DNA of 64,000 nt from JAFNAG01 sp963739235 (GCA_963739235.1 CAVTZY010000042.1:248001-312000); one strand, 5' to 3'; shown: positions 20,511 to 30,010, counted from the first letter of the stretch. Notes: generated by a model from the letters alone, not told the origin. Translations and numbers: made by a program.

Positions 20511-21766
20511 AAACCGCCGGTGAATTTGCCCGCAGCGAGAAACCGATCGCATTCGATGTGCAGAAGATCCGCGACGATTTTCCAGCCCTGAAACAGAAGG
20601 TCTACGGCAAGCCGCTCGTCTACCTTGACAACGCAGCGACGACGCAGAAACCTCAGGCGGTCATCGACGCGCTCGTGAGGTTTTACACCGAAGACTGCGC
20701 CAATATCCATCGCGGCGTCCATCTCCTCAGCGAAAGGGCGACCAGGGATTATGAAGCCAGCCGCACCCGGATCAAGCATTTCATCCATGCGGCGGATGAA
20801 AAAGAGATCATTTTCGTGCGCGGCGCGACCGAGGCGATCAATCTCGTAGCCCAGAGTTTTGCCCGCCCGCGTCTGCAGGCCGGTGACGAGATCCTGATCT
20901 CGGCGCTCGAGCATCACTCGAACATCGTTCCGTGGCAGATGATTTGCCAGGAAAAGGGTGCGCAACTTCGGGTTATCCCCATGAACCATCACGGCGAGCT
21001 CCTGCTGGCTGAGTACGAAGCGCTGCTCAACCCGCGCACGCGCATGGTTGCAGTCGCGCACGTCTCCAATGCGCTCGGCACCGTGAATCCGGTGCACCGG
21101 ATCATTGAAATCGCCCACCAACGCCACATTCCCGTTCTCGTCGACGGAGCTCAGGCGATCCCGCACACGCGTGTGGATGTGGCTCAGCTGGATTGCGACT
21201 TCTACGCGTTTTCCGGCCACAAGATGTATGGCCCCACCGGCGTCGGAGTGCTCTACGGCAAGGCGGCGCTGCTTGAAGACATGCCTCCCTATCAGGGGGG
21301 CGGCGACATGATCAGCTCGGTCACCTTTGAGAAAACGATCTACAACCGGCTGCCCTACAAGTTCGAGGCCGGGACGCCGAACATCGCCGCCGGTATCGCC
21401 ATCGGCACTGCGATTGACTACCTCCAGGAAATCGGCATGGAGCGAATTGCGGCCTATGAGCACGAGTTGCTGCACTATGCTACGGAGGCGTTTTCGCGCC
21501 TGCCCGGAGTGCGGCTGATCGGCACCGCCAGGGAAAAGGCGAGCGTGCTCTCTTTTGTTGTCGACGGTGTCCACCCGCACGATGTCGGCACCATCCTGGA
21601 TCAGGAGGGTATCGCCATCCGCACGGGCCATCACTGCGCGCAGCCCGTGATGGAGTTCTTCAACATGCCGGCTACGGCCCGGGCCTCGTTGTCCTTCTAC
21701 AACACCCGCGAGGAAATCGACGCCCTGGTGGCCGGAGTTCGGAAAGTGACGGAGGTTTTCTCCTGA
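20507..21766 (+). CDS. sufS: Cysteine desulfurase SufS
   Basis: The protein has 419 residues from the ATG overlapping the sufD stop. This PLP-dependent class V enzyme shows YLDNAATTQKPQ at the N-terminus, the PLP lysine in FYAFSGHKMYGPTG (about 228), and the catalytic cysteine in IRTGHHCAQP (about 370). It takes sulfur from L-cysteine as a persulfide. Its stop overlaps the sufU start, so sulfur donor and acceptor are made together. Confidence 0.95.
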   Translation: MKTAGEFARSEKPIAFDVQKIRDDFPALKQKVYGKPLVYLDNAATTQKPQAVIDALVRFYTEDCANIHRGVHLLSERATRDYEASRTRIKHFIHAADEKEIIFVRGATEAINLVAQSFARPRLQAGDEILISALEHHSNIVPWQMICQEKGAQLRVIPMNHHGELLLAEYEALLNPRTRMVAVAHVSNALGTVNPVHRIIEIAHQRHIPVLVDGAQAIPHTRVDVAQLDCDFYAFSGHKMYGPTGVGVLYGKAALLEDMPPYQGGGDMISSVTFEKTIYNRLPYKFEAGTPNIAAGIAIGTAIDYLQEIGMERIAAYEHELLHYATEAFSRLPGVRLIGTAREKASVLSFVVDGVHPHDVGTILDQEGIAIRTGHHCAQPVMEFFNMPATARASLSFYNTREEIDALVAGVRKVTEVFS

Positions 21767-22218
21767 TGCCGGACCTTCGCGAACTCTACCAGGAAGTCAT
21801 ACTCGACCACCATAGGAAGCCGCGCAACTGCCGCAAGCCCAAAGACGCAAACAGGCATGCGGAGGGATTCAATCCGCTGTGCGGCGACAAGGTAACGGTC
21901 TATGCGCGCGTGGAGGACGGCATCATCCGCGACATCGCCTTTCAGGGCTCCGGCTGTGCCATTTCGACCGCTTCGGCCTCGATGATGACGGAGACTCTGA
22001 AGGGGAAGTCGGAAGCGGATGTGGCGCGGATTTTCGAGCGCTTTCACAACCTGGTGACCGGCAAGACTTCCGCAGGTCTCGACAACTCCGATCTTGGCAA
22101 GCTGGAAGTGTTCACCGGTGTGCGCGAGTACCCCGTCCGCGTCAAGTGCGCGACCCTGGCGTGGCACACCATGCGCGCGGCGCTGGCCGGGATCATAGAG
22201 ACCGTCGCAACGGAGTGA
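21766..22218 (+). CDS. sufU: SufU-type Fe-S assembly / sulfurtransferase protein
   Basis: The protein has 150 residues and is NifU/IscU-like in the SufU form. The zinc and sulfur ligands are visible: NPLCGDKV (Cys plus Asp), GSGCAISTASASMM and RVKCATLAWHTM. The region between the second and third cysteines has the extra segment typical of SufU. It accepts persulfide sulfur from SufS. It is the sixth suf gene, overlapping sufS by one base. Confidence 0.92.
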   Translation: MPDLRELYQEVILDHHRKPRNCRKPKDANRHAEGFNPLCGDKVTVYARVEDGIIRDIAFQGSGCAISTASASMMTETLKGKSEADVARIFERFHNLVTGKTSAGLDNSDLGKLEVFTGVREYPVRVKCATLAWHTMRAALAGIIETVATE

Positions 22219-22222
22219 TAGC

Positions 22223-22642
22223 ATGGGATTCTCGAAACTGTTTAAGTCAAAAACTCCGGTGGTTGTTCCCAAGGCAGAGCAATCAAAAAAGGAAGTTACG
22301 CCTGCCCGCGATGAAATGCCCGCCAAAGCCGTCAACCCCGATGAAATCAAACAGGCTGTGATCGAGGCCCTGCATACGGTGTACGACCCGGAGATTCCGG
22401 TCAATGTGTATGAGATGGGGCTGGTCTACGACATCGATGTGGACACGGCCGGCAAGGTCGTGGTGCGCATGACCCTCACTTCGCCCGGCTGCCCTGTTGC
22501 CGCATCTCTGCCTTTGGAAGTCGAAGGCAAGACCCGGATGATCCCGGGAGTAAGCGAAGCCAGGATCGTTTTGGTCTGGGACCCGCCCTGGGATCCAAGC
22601 ATGATGACCGATGCCGCCCGGCTCCAGCTCGGATTCCTCTAA
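22223..22642 (+). CDS. sufT: SufT-like MIP18/DUF59 protein
   Basis: The protein has 139 residues. After a basic, low-complexity N-terminus of about 40 residues comes a DUF59 domain: AVIEALHTVYDPEIPVNVYEMGLVYD, LTSPGCPVAASLPLEVE and VWDPPWDPSMMTDAARLQLG. SufT-type proteins help mature Fe-S proteins. It begins 4 bp after sufU and ends the suf operon, followed by a family A hairpin terminator. Confidence 0.88.
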   Translation: MGFSKLFKSKTPVVVPKAEQSKKEVTPARDEMPAKAVNPDEIKQAVIEALHTVYDPEIPVNVYEMGLVYDIDVDTAGKVVVRMTLTSPGCPVAASLPLEVEGKTRMIPGVSEARIVLVWDPPWDPSMMTDAARLQLGFL

Positions 22643-22677
22643 GCGCACCCAGGCGCATGAAAATCAATGGTCTTCTT

Positions 22678-22735
22678 AAGGCAGCCACAAATGACACGAA
22701 GCGTTTGTGTCATCTGTGGCTGCTTTTGCAATTTT
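22678..22735 (+). terminator. Family A hairpin, probable suf operon terminator
   Basis: GCAGCCACAAATGACAC (22680-22696) pairs with GTGTCATCTGTGGCTGC (22707-22723), followed by TTTTGCAATTTT. It lies 36 bp after the sufT stop. Confidence 0.7.
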
Positions 22736-22924
22736 GAGTCGAGTTGTGTTCGGATCAGAGGCCGCAGAGAATCGTAATTGTCTCACTGCAGCTGGAAGTC
22801 GAATTCTCATCTATTGCAAAAAATCCAAAAAAGTTTTGCGAAATAAACTATCCGTTGCAGAAACTTCCTGACCATGGGCAAGAGGAGTGTGGATTCCATG
22901 CCTGCGTCTGGTTATACTGCAGGT

Positions 22925-23161
22925 ATGAAAACGGCGATTTCTGTGCCTGACAGGATTTTCAAAGAAGCGGAGCGCTATGCGCGGCGTGTGAGGAAATCGC
23001 GCAGTGCGCTTTATAGCGCGGCGCTGGCTGAGTATCTCGCCCGCCACGCTCCGGATGCGGTCACGGATGCCTTAAACCAGGTGTGCCATGAACTCGATCC
23101 CCAAATCGACAAGTTCTCCAGGGCGGCGGGACGCCGCACTTTGGCACGGACGCCATGGTAA
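22925..23161 (+). CDS. MazE-like ribbon-helix-helix antitoxin
   Basis: The protein has 78 residues from the ATG at 22925; a longer frame to 22874 adds unlikely sequence. KTAISVPDRIFKEAERYARR followed by KSRSALYSAALAEYLARH is a ribbon-helix-helix fold. The C-terminal part would bind the MazF-like toxin, whose gene overlaps it by 7 bp. Self-repression of the pair is expected for such modules. Confidence 0.8.
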   Translation: MKTAISVPDRIFKEAERYARRVRKSRSALYSAALAEYLARHAPDAVTDALNQVCHELDPQIDKFSRAAGRRTLARTPW

Positions 23162-23502
23162 GCATTTCGCAGGGAGATATCTGGTGGGCTGACTTGCCGG
23201 AGCCATCGGGTTCGGGACCCGGACTGCGCCGGCCCGTAGTCATCGTGCAAGGGGATGCATTCAACCGCAGCCGCATCGCGACCGTAGTCTGTGTGCCGCT
23301 GACCAGCAACCTTCAGTGGGCGGACGCTCCGGGGAACGTCATGCTGCCGGCGAAGATGACAGGTTTGCCTAAACACTCAATAGCGAATGTGTCGCAGGTG
23401 GTAGCGATTGACAGGGATATGCTCACTGGGCTCGCCGGCAAATTGCCGCAGGCCAAACTCCACCTTATCCTCGCCGGGATCGATATTGTCCTTGGCCGGT
23501 GA
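23155..23502 (+). CDS. MazF/PemK-type endoribonuclease toxin
   Basis: The protein has 115 residues. ISQGDIWWADLPEPSGSGPG and RRPVVIVQGDAFN are the diagnostic opening of PemK/MazF toxins, with the catalytic Arg in GLRRPVVI and the later TSNLQWADAPGNV and KHSIANVSQVVAIDRDML strands. Such toxins cut mRNA at short sequences. It overlaps its antitoxin gene and ends the pair. Confidence 0.9.
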   Translation: MVSISQGDIWWADLPEPSGSGPGLRRPVVIVQGDAFNRSRIATVVCVPLTSNLQWADAPGNVMLPAKMTGLPKHSIANVSQVVAIDRDMLTGLAGKLPQAKLHLILAGIDIVLGR

Positions 23503-23577
23503 TGGGCTGAAGGGGAAGTCTGGCATCCGGTGTGTGCTCATTGGCAATGTTTGTCTGAGAATTACACAGGAGGATGT

Positions 23578-23964
23578 ATGATAAGGAGCATAGCAGCAAT
23601 CGCAATCGGGTTTGCTTTTATTGTTATTCTGTCGCTCGGGGCCGATGCACTGTTGCGCCGGATGCTGCCGGATGCATTTGCTGCCGGCGGGCAGGTGACG
23701 CACACGCCGATTTTGATCCTGATACTGGGCTATGTGGCCGTCTTTGCGGTGGCCGGCTGTTATCTCGCGGCTCGGCTCGCACCGGCTCGGCCGATGAAGC
23801 ATGCGCTCATCCTGGGCGGACTCGGACTCGCATTTTCTATTGCAGGGACGGCAGCGTCCTGGGCCATCGCTCCTGCCTGGTACCACATCATCTCCCTGGT
23901 TATGGTGATGCCCTATGCCTGGGTCGGCGGCTGGCTTGAGGAACGGCATCGGGCGCGGGCATAG
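23578..23964 (+). CDS. Small integral membrane protein, unknown function
   Basis: The protein has 128 residues from the ATG at 23578 (AGGAGG 6 bp upstream). Four hydrophobic segments are visible: about 3-24, 42-62, 76-95 and 100-118 (SIAAIAIGFAFIVILSLGA, ILILILGYVAVFAVAGCYL, HALILGGLGLAFSIAGTAA, YHIISLVMVMPYAWVGGWL). No enzymatic motif was seen. It sits alone between the mazEF-like pair and recQ. Confidence 0.7.
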   Translation: MIRSIAAIAIGFAFIVILSLGADALLRRMLPDAFAAGGQVTHTPILILILGYVAVFAVAGCYLAARLAPARPMKHALILGGLGLAFSIAGTAASWAIAPAWYHIISLVMVMPYAWVGGWLEERHRARA

Positions 23965-24021
23965 GCGCGGGCATGGAAGTTGCTTGCCTCCCTGGCTCGG
24001 CACTGCTTTCTTGGTTCGGGA

Positions 24022-25857
24022 ATGGCGGACGGCATCGAAGAGGTTTTGCGTAAGTACTGGGGTTTTGACGGGTTTCTTCCTCTGCAGAAAGAAGCCATGG
24101 CCTGCGTCTGCTCCGGACGCGACTCGATCGTGGTGCTGCCCACAGGGGGAGGAAAATCTCTTTGCTTCCAGGCCCCGGCCATGGTTCTGCCCGGGCTGAC
24201 TCTCGTCGTCTCTCCATTGTTGTCTCTGATGAAGGATCAGGTGGATTCGCTGCTGGAAAACGGCATCCCGGCCGCACATCTCGACAGCACGATCTCCAAT
24301 GCCGAAAAAGTGAAATTGTATCGACGCCTGCGCGCGCGCGAGCTGCGGCTGCTCTATGTTTCTCCGGAACGGCTCGTCATGGAAGGCTTCCTGGATTTCC
24401 TCAAAGCCGGCGGCGTGTCCTCGGTCGCGGTCGACGAAGCGCACTGCGTCAGCATGTGGGGCCACGACTTCCGGCCGGAATACCGCCAGCTGAACATTCT
24501 GCGCGAGGAGCTCCCGGGAGTTCCCATCGGCGCCTACACTGCCACGGCCACCGCGCACGTGCGGCACGACATTGCCGAGCAGCTGCGGCTGGATCATCCG
24601 GAAGTATTCGTCGGCAGGTTCGACCGCCCGAACCTGCTCTATCGCGTCCGGCGCAGGACGCAGTCGAGCCGGCAAATCAACGAAGTTCTGGAGCGGCATC
24701 GGGGCGAATCCGGCATTATCTACTGCATCCGGCGCGCCGACGTGGATGAAATGGCTGCGGATCTGGCTGGGCGCGGCTATCGCGTGGCGCCGTATCACGC
24801 AGGCATGACCGATGAAGACCGGAAGAAGAGCCAGAATGCTTTCATCGAAGAGGAAGTCGATATCATCGTGGCCACCGTCGCTTTCGGCATGGGGATCGAC
24901 AAATCCAATGTCCGATTCGTCATTCACGCGGAGATGCCCAAGTCGCTCGAGCACTATCAACAGGAGAGCGGCCGTGCCGGGCGCGATGGCCTGGAGGCCG
25001 AATGTTTCCTATTTTACTCTGGCGCCGATTACCTGACCTGGAAACGCATCCTGGAAGGTTCGGAGCCGAAGGCGTACGAGGTGGCGCTGGACAAGCTCGG
25101 CCAGACGTACCGCTATTGCGGCGGCGTTGCCTGCCGCCACCGGGCGATCATGCATTACTTCGGCCAGGATCTGGTCCAGGATAACTGCCGGGCATGCGAC
25201 ATCTGCCTCAGCGAGGTAGAAGGAGTCCCCGATGCACTAGTGGTGGCGCAAAAAATCCTCTCGAGCGTGATGCGCCAGGGGGAGCGCTTCGGCGCCGATT
25301 ATACCGCGGGCGTGCTGATTGGATCGCGCGAAGATCGCATCCTGGCTAATCGCCACGATCAGCTGAGCACGTATGGCATTCTCGGGGAAGAGACAAAGTC
25401 CGCGGTGCGGGACTGGATCGAGCAGCTCGCAGATCAGGAGTGCATCGAAAGATACGGCGAGTACGGAGTGCTGAAGCTCACCGACAAGGGCCGGCGCGTG
25501 CTCAAGGGAAAAGAGCAGCCGCTCCTCCTTGAACCCGCCAAGAAAAAGGCCGTGCCTAAGCCTGCCCCCATGGAAGATTCATGGGAAGGCGTCGACCGCG
25601 GGTTGTTCGAGGAACTGCGCCAGCTGCGGCGCACACTGGCGCACGAACGGGCGATGCCTGCTTACATCGTATTCGGCGATGCGGCCTTGCGGGATATGGC
25701 CCGCAAACGACCCTCTACTCCGTCCACTCTCATGCGCGTATTCGGGGTGGGCGAGAAAAAGCTGGAGCAGTACGGCGAGGAGATGCTGACCGCCATCCGG
25801 CAATACTGCCACGCCCACTCCCTGGAAATGGATTTGTTCTCCCGCCGGAAACAGTAA
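24022..25857 (+). CDS. recQ: ATP-dependent DNA helicase RecQ
   Basis: The protein has 611 residues from the ATG at 24022 (a TTG further upstream is possible). RecQ order is complete: Walker A LPTGGGKSLCFQ (about 39), DEAH box VDEAHCVSMWGHDFRPEY (about 138), helicase C motifs (GYRVAPYHAGMTDEDR, VATVAFGMGIDKSNVRF, QESGRAGRDG), the Zn-binding cysteines (CGGVACRHRA, NCRACDICLS), a winged helix and a C-terminal HRDC domain (LFEELRQLRRTLA to LTAIRQYC). It unwinds DNA during repair and recombination. The gene is intact. Confidence 0.95.
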   Translation: MADGIEEVLRKYWGFDGFLPLQKEAMACVCSGRDSIVVLPTGGGKSLCFQAPAMVLPGLTLVVSPLLSLMKDQVDSLLENGIPAAHLDSTISNAEKVKLYRRLRARELRLLYVSPERLVMEGFLDFLKAGGVSSVAVDEAHCVSMWGHDFRPEYRQLNILREELPGVPIGAYTATATAHVRHDIAEQLRLDHPEVFVGRFDRPNLLYRVRRRTQSSRQINEVLERHRGESGIIYCIRRADVDEMAADLAGRGYRVAPYHAGMTDEDRKKSQNAFIEEEVDIIVATVAFGMGIDKSNVRFVIHAEMPKSLEHYQQESGRAGRDGLEAECFLFYSGADYLTWKRILEGSEPKAYEVALDKLGQTYRYCGGVACRHRAIMHYFGQDLVQDNCRACDICLSEVEGVPDALVVAQKILSSVMRQGERFGADYTAGVLIGSREDRILANRHDQLSTYGILGEETKSAVRDWIEQLADQECIERYGEYGVLKLTDKGRRVLKGKEQPLLLEPAKKKAVPKPAPMEDSWEGVDRGLFEELRQLRRTLAHERAMPAYIVFGDAALRDMARKRPSTPSTLMRVFGVGEKKLEQYGEEMLTAIRQYCHAHSLEMDLFSRRKQ

Positions 25858-25877
25858 GGCATTCGGGAACATGCGAG

Positions 25878-25904
25878 TGAGCGCCGTGCGCCGCACGGCG
25901 CTCA
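25878..25904. terminator. Strong GC hairpin after recQ
   Basis: TGAGCGCCGTGC and GCACGGCGCTCA form a perfect 12-bp stem with a 3-base loop, 20 bp after the recQ stop. There is no T tract, so it could end transcription only weakly or stabilise the 3' end. Confidence 0.55.
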
Positions 25905-26272
25905 GATCCCAGGGTTATTCGTTCCCAAGCCCCTCTCGGCGAGACCGTTTCAACATTATGCGTCCAGGAAGGACGCCGAGAAAGTAGCCGGGGGCGAGCA
26001 GCGCAGCGGCGCTATCCCCCGGTCACAGCAGGCACGGTTCAGGAGCCCCGGCAGGAGCGACGGAAGTTCTTCAATTCGAGATGCTTTCTGTCGCCCCGCC
26101 AGGGCTCTTCATCAGTTTCCAAATAACCCCGGGCTGCGCTTCGCTTGCCCGGGGCTACTGTCCTCAGCCCTTCCAGGGCTGAGAACACTGGCATGCCATT
26201 CCATCCGGCGTGTGAGTTTTGAGACAGTCTCTTCGGCCGGGGCACACTGCCTGAGAATTACAAAAACGGGAA
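25905..26272. other. Intergenic region with GC-rich inverted repeats
   Basis: This is about 370 bp between convergent recQ and the VWFA gene. Imperfect inverted arms lie near 26041-26064 and 26088-26110 (GAGCCCCGGCAGGAGCGACGGA against TCTGTCGCCCCGCCAGGGCTC), followed by palindromic CCCCGGGCTGCGCTTCGCTTGCCCGGGG near 26131-26158 and CAGCCCTTCCAGGGCTG near 26165. No protein is supported. It resembles the GC-rich repeats at 57.5 kb. Confidence 0.5.
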
Positions 26273-27277
26273 TCAACGTTTCTTTCTGGAGTCGTCGGGT
26301 TCGTAGTACCCCTTTCGGGTCTGCACGTATAATCCCGGCTTGGTGACTTTGACCTCGGCCTTGCGATATTTGTCTTCATGCCGCGGGTTGGTTGGGTAGT
26401 AGCCGATGCTGTACTGGCTCGAAAGTTCGCGCGCAATGGCCTCATTGGCAGGCGTCAGATCCTCCATCTTGAGGGCCTCGAAGACCATTCCGCCGCTGTA
26501 ATCCGCGAGCTCCGCGAGGTACTGGCGCCCTCCCATATAGTCTTCCGTGCGCGATCCCACGCCTGGGACGGGGCGCGACCCTGGCGGTTGCCCGGGTATC
26601 GGGGGGAACGTTTGGCCGGGAAACTGGCTGCGGGGAGAGCCTTGCATGTCGGCCTGGGTGTTGAAGTAAATGCAGTAAATCGGAGCCTTCGACTCCTTGG
26701 CCAGATCGCGCGTCTCGACTTTGGTGGCCTTCTCGCTCGCCGTGTCGACCCCATCGGTGAGGAGCGCGACGGCGCAGCGCTGATGAGCGCTCTGGATCAC
26801 CTCCTTGAGTGCCAGCCAGATGGCCTCATAAAGAACGGTGTAGCCGCCTGGATGGGTTTTGCGGACGGCAGCTGCGGCGCGCGCGCGGTTGGTGGTGAAG
26901 TCCTGCAGCAGAGTAACGTCTTCTGCGAAAGATACTATGGCTACTGAATCCTGCGTCTTGAGCAGATTGATAAAGCGAATGGCCTCATTCTGGATTCGAT
27001 CCAGTTGCAGCTCAGTGCTGCCGCTTGTGTCCAGAAGCAACGCCACAGAGAAAGGCTCTTCCACGTCAGCGAAGACCTGGATTTCCCGCTGCACCTTATC
27101 CTCGAAGACCTGAAAATCCTCCTTCGCGGGACCGGCCACCAGCTTCCCGGCCCGCGTCGTCACCGACACGGGGAGTGACACCATCTCGACTTCGACACGG
27201 ATGCTCTTCTGCTTCACATCCTGTTCGCAGCCCGCATCGCTTCCAGGGCATCGGGAACTCCTTCGGCGCTGAATCAA
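26273..27277 (-). CDS. VWFA-related (acidobacterial) secreted protein; N-terminus uncertain
   Basis: The protein has 334 residues. VEMVSLPVSVTTRAGKLVAG, then DFQVFEDKVQREIQVF, is the typical opening of the acidobacterial VWFA-related domain; the metal-ion site is LLDTSGSTELQ (about 92, D-x-S-x-S) and the domain ends with SSQYSIGYYPTN and GLYVQTRKGYYEP. A Pro/Gly-rich loop is inserted near 218-240. These proteins are usually secreted, but no signal peptide is seen in this frame; the first 20 residues are unconserved and another frame stays open upstream to 27308, so a frameshift near 27240 is likely. It may be co-transcribed with the permeases upstream on the same strand. Confidence 0.8.
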   Translation of the reverse strand: MIQRRRSSRCPGSDAGCEQDVKQKSIRVEVEMVSLPVSVTTRAGKLVAGPAKEDFQVFEDKVQREIQVFADVEEPFSVALLLDTSGSTELQLDRIQNEAIRFINLLKTQDSVAIVSFAEDVTLLQDFTTNRARAAAAVRKTHPGGYTVLYEAIWLALKEVIQSAHQRCAVALLTDGVDTASEKATKVETRDLAKESKAPIYCIYFNTQADMQGSPRSQFPGQTFPPIPGQPPGSRPVPGVGSRTEDYMGGRQYLAELADYSGGMVFEALKMEDLTPANEAIARELSSQYSIGYYPTNPRHEDKYRKAEVKVTKPGLYVQTRKGYYEPDDSRKKR

Positions 27278-27367
27278 GAGTCCGTCCTATTGCAATGACT
27301 TTTTCCAACTTCGGAATCCGGGGCTAGTCAAAGTAGGAAAAAGGGACGCTAGCGGTAACGTCCGTCG

Positions 27368-28615
27368 TTACTCGTAGCGGAGGGCATCGATGGGATCGAG
27401 GTAGGCGGCTTTGCGCGCCGGCCAGACTCCGAAGATCAGCCCGATCGAGACGGAGACGACAAAACCGGTGACGACGGCCCACAGTGGAATGCTGGCCGGC
27501 AGCGAAGGAACCAGTGCCATAACCACGTAACTGGTCGCAATGGCCAGAACTACACCGCAAATGCCGCCCACTCCCGTCAGCGTCATCGCCTCCACGAGAA
27601 ACTGGAAAATGATGTCCCGACGCGTGGCGCCCACGGCCTTGCGCACGCCGATTTCCCGGGTTCTTTCGGTAACCGAGACCAGCATTATATTCATAACGCC
27701 GATGCCGCCCACGAGCAGGCCGATGCTGGAAATGGCAATGGCGATGAGTCCCACGGAAGCCGTAATGGCGTCAAACTGCTGGATCAGCCGATCGGCCGTT
27801 GAAAGGTCGAAGTTGTTCGGTTCATTGGGTTTGATACCACGCCGGCGGCGCAACAGGCTTTCCACCTCATCCAAAGCGCTGTTAAGTTTCCCCTGCTGCG
27901 CCTGAATCAGCAGGAAGTGCCAATCCTCCCACGGCATCATCTTCATCATGGAGCGATAGGGGACTAGCACCACGCGGTCGCGCGAATTATCGCCCATTGC
28001 GCCGGCCTTGCTCTTCTCCGTAATGCCCAGTACGGTATAAGGATGGCCATTGATGAGGATCTGCTTGCCGAGCGGTTCGCTGTGCGGGAACAGCGCCTCC
28101 TTGAGATCCGGGCCCAGAACCGCAACGTTCATACCATGCAAATCCTCGGTTTCAGTGAAAAACCGTCCTGTGGCGATAGCGGTGTTGGAAACGGCGGCGT
28201 AGTTGGCCGGCACGCCGGAATATGAAAAATCGCGTGCGACATTCCCCTGGTATTTGATTGCCACAGCGGTGCGCCGTGCGAATCCCTGCCAAGTGACATC
28301 CTGCACGGAGGGGCATTGTTCCTTGATGGCCTGCGCGTCGGCAACGCTCAAGGGTTTCCGCATCATTTCATCCCTTGGCCGGCGGCCTCCCATGCGTGGA
28401 CCCATCCCCAGGTGAAACGCGAAAATGTTCTCGGTGCCGAACTCCTGGACGATGCTGATAATGCTTTCGCGCATCCCTGTCAGGATCGAGGCGATCACCA
28501 CGACCGTCAGCACCCCGATGATGATCCCGAGGATGGTCAGGAAGGATCGGAACTTGTGGGCCATCAGCGTCTGGAAGGCCATGGCCACGTTTTCTTTCTG
28601 CTTGAAGCCGTTCAT
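27368..28615 (-). CDS. MacB-like ABC transporter permease
   Basis: The protein has 415 residues with an N-terminal membrane helix (FLTILGIIIGVLTVVVIASI), a large periplasmic MacB core domain and three C-terminal helices of the FtsX type (ISSIGLLVGGIGVMNIMLV, VTERTREIGVRKAVGA before FLVEAMTLTGVGGICGVVL). MacB-type permeases work by mechanotransmission with a cytoplasmic ATPase. The gene follows another permease with a 3-bp gap. No ATPase gene is adjacent, so the partner is encoded elsewhere. Confidence 0.9.
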   Translation of the reverse strand: MNGFKQKENVAMAFQTLMAHKFRSFLTILGIIIGVLTVVVIASILTGMRESIISIVQEFGTENIFAFHLGMGPRMGGRRPRDEMMRKPLSVADAQAIKEQCPSVQDVTWQGFARRTAVAIKYQGNVARDFSYSGVPANYAAVSNTAIATGRFFTETEDLHGMNVAVLGPDLKEALFPHSEPLGKQILINGHPYTVLGITEKSKAGAMGDNSRDRVVLVPYRSMMKMMPWEDWHFLLIQAQQGKLNSALDEVESLLRRRRGIKPNEPNNFDLSTADRLIQQFDAITASVGLIAIAISSIGLLVGGIGVMNIMLVSVTERTREIGVRKAVGATRRDIIFQFLVEAMTLTGVGGICGVVLAIATSYVVMALVPSLPASIPLWAVVTGFVVSVSIGLIFGVWPARKAAYLDPIDALRYE

Positions 28616-28618
28616 ACC

Positions 28619-29929
28619 TTACTCTCTGGCAAGCGCGACGATCGGATCAAGTTTGGCTGCCCGATGGGCCGGGTAAATGCCCGAGATCAGCCCGATTCCT
28701 CCCGAGGCCAAAAGCGCAAGCAGGATATACCCGATCGTGATGGTCATCGGGATGGGGGTCGTTCCCCGTATGACTGCGGCAATCACATAGGCGAGCACCA
28801 ATCCGAGCGCGCCCCCAAGCGAAGCCAGCAGGGATGATTCGATCAAGAATTGCAGCAGAATGTCCCGGCGCCGGGCGCCCACCGCCTTCCGCATGCCGAT
28901 TTCTACGGTCCGCTCCGTCACCGTTACCAACATGATGTTCATGACCACGATGCCGCCCACCACCAGTGAGATAAGAGTAATCGGGGTGACAACAGCTGCA
29001 ATCGCGCCCGTAAACTGGCCAACGGCTTTCTGGATTGCCTCGCTGGCCAGCAGGTCGAAATCATCCTCTTGATTCGGACGCAGCTTGTGCCGCGACCGCA
29101 GCACCACACGCACCTGGTCCTCGGTCGACACAAGAGTTTCCGCAGACGGCGCTTTCACCTGGAAGTTGATGGATCGCTGGGCGAAAATCTTCATGAAGGA
29201 GGTGTAGGGAATGTAGATGTTGTTGTCCAGCGACTGACCGAAAAAGGTGCCGTTCTCCCGTTCGACCCCGATGATATTGAAAGAGTCGGGGCCAATCCGG
29301 ACCTGTTTGCCGATAACATCGACGGGGCCGAACAGCTCTTTGCGGATCGCGTCCCCGATGACTGCTACCGGCCGCGAGTGCTGGGCATCAAAGGTAGAAA
29401 CAAAGCGGCCTTCCGCAACCACGAGCTCCTGAATCTTCGGAGCGTCTTCGGTGACTCCCCTTATGTTGGCGTCATAAAACGTGCGATTCCCCGCTTTGGC
29501 ATCCGCGGTCCGGCCCATGTTGGTGTTGATCGCGGCACAATCTTCGCAGCGGTCCGCGACCGCTTTCATGTCGTCCAGATAGAGACGCTTGTTGCGTTTA
29601 ATGACCTTCTCGTATTCGTCCTGCGACATATTAACCCGGGCAATGCGCGCGACGATGAAAGTATTGCTGCCGAATGTCGAGGTCAATCGGTCTTTGATAT
29701 AATAGCCAAGCCCTTCGATCGCACCCCCTACCGCCACAACAGATGCCACGCCGATGATGATGCCCAGCAGGGTGAGGACGGACCTGAGTTTGTGTGACCA
29801 GATCGAATCCGCGGCGATCGCAAACGCCTCCCAGACCGTCACGAGCGGGCGCGGAAACCTGCGCACCGGTCGAGCCGGGATTGTCGTTGCCGCGATCGGG
29901 GCGTCGAGCTTATGAATTGTTGCATCCAT
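28619..29929 (-). CDS. MacB-like ABC transporter permease
   Basis: The protein has 436 residues, with one N-terminal helix (VLTLLGIIIGVASVVAVGGAI, about 50), a periplasmic core, and an FtsX C-terminal block (VVGGIVVMNIMLVTVTERTVEIG, then two more helices). Together with the next gene it gives two different permease subunits, so the transporter may be a heterodimer. A CEDC motif (EDCAAINTNMG) lies in the periplasmic part. No adhesion or substrate clue is visible. Confidence 0.9.
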   Translation of the reverse strand: MDATIHKLDAPIAATTIPARPVRRFPRPLVTVWEAFAIAADSIWSHKLRSVLTLLGIIIGVASVVAVGGAIEGLGYYIKDRLTSTFGSNTFIVARIARVNMSQDEYEKVIKRNKRLYLDDMKAVADRCEDCAAINTNMGRTADAKAGNRTFYDANIRGVTEDAPKIQELVVAEGRFVSTFDAQHSRPVAVIGDAIRKELFGPVDVIGKQVRIGPDSFNIIGVERENGTFFGQSLDNNIYIPYTSFMKIFAQRSINFQVKAPSAETLVSTEDQVRVVLRSRHKLRPNQEDDFDLLASEAIQKAVGQFTGAIAAVVTPITLISLVVGGIVVMNIMLVTVTERTVEIGMRKAVGARRRDILLQFLIESSLLASLGGALGLVLAYVIAAVIRGTTPIPMTITIGYILLALLASGGIGLISGIYPAHRAAKLDPIVALARE

Positions 29930-30010
29930 ACGATTATGCCATTCCCCTGCCTGGCGCTACTGATCGGCACGCAGACAAAGATTGATACGAAATCCGGGGC
30001 CGGAAGGTTC

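Noticed and set aside
23377..24960. 527-codon minus-strand frame opposite mazF, the membrane protein and recQ
   Set aside because: It runs across three well-supported plus-strand genes and has no recognisable domain.
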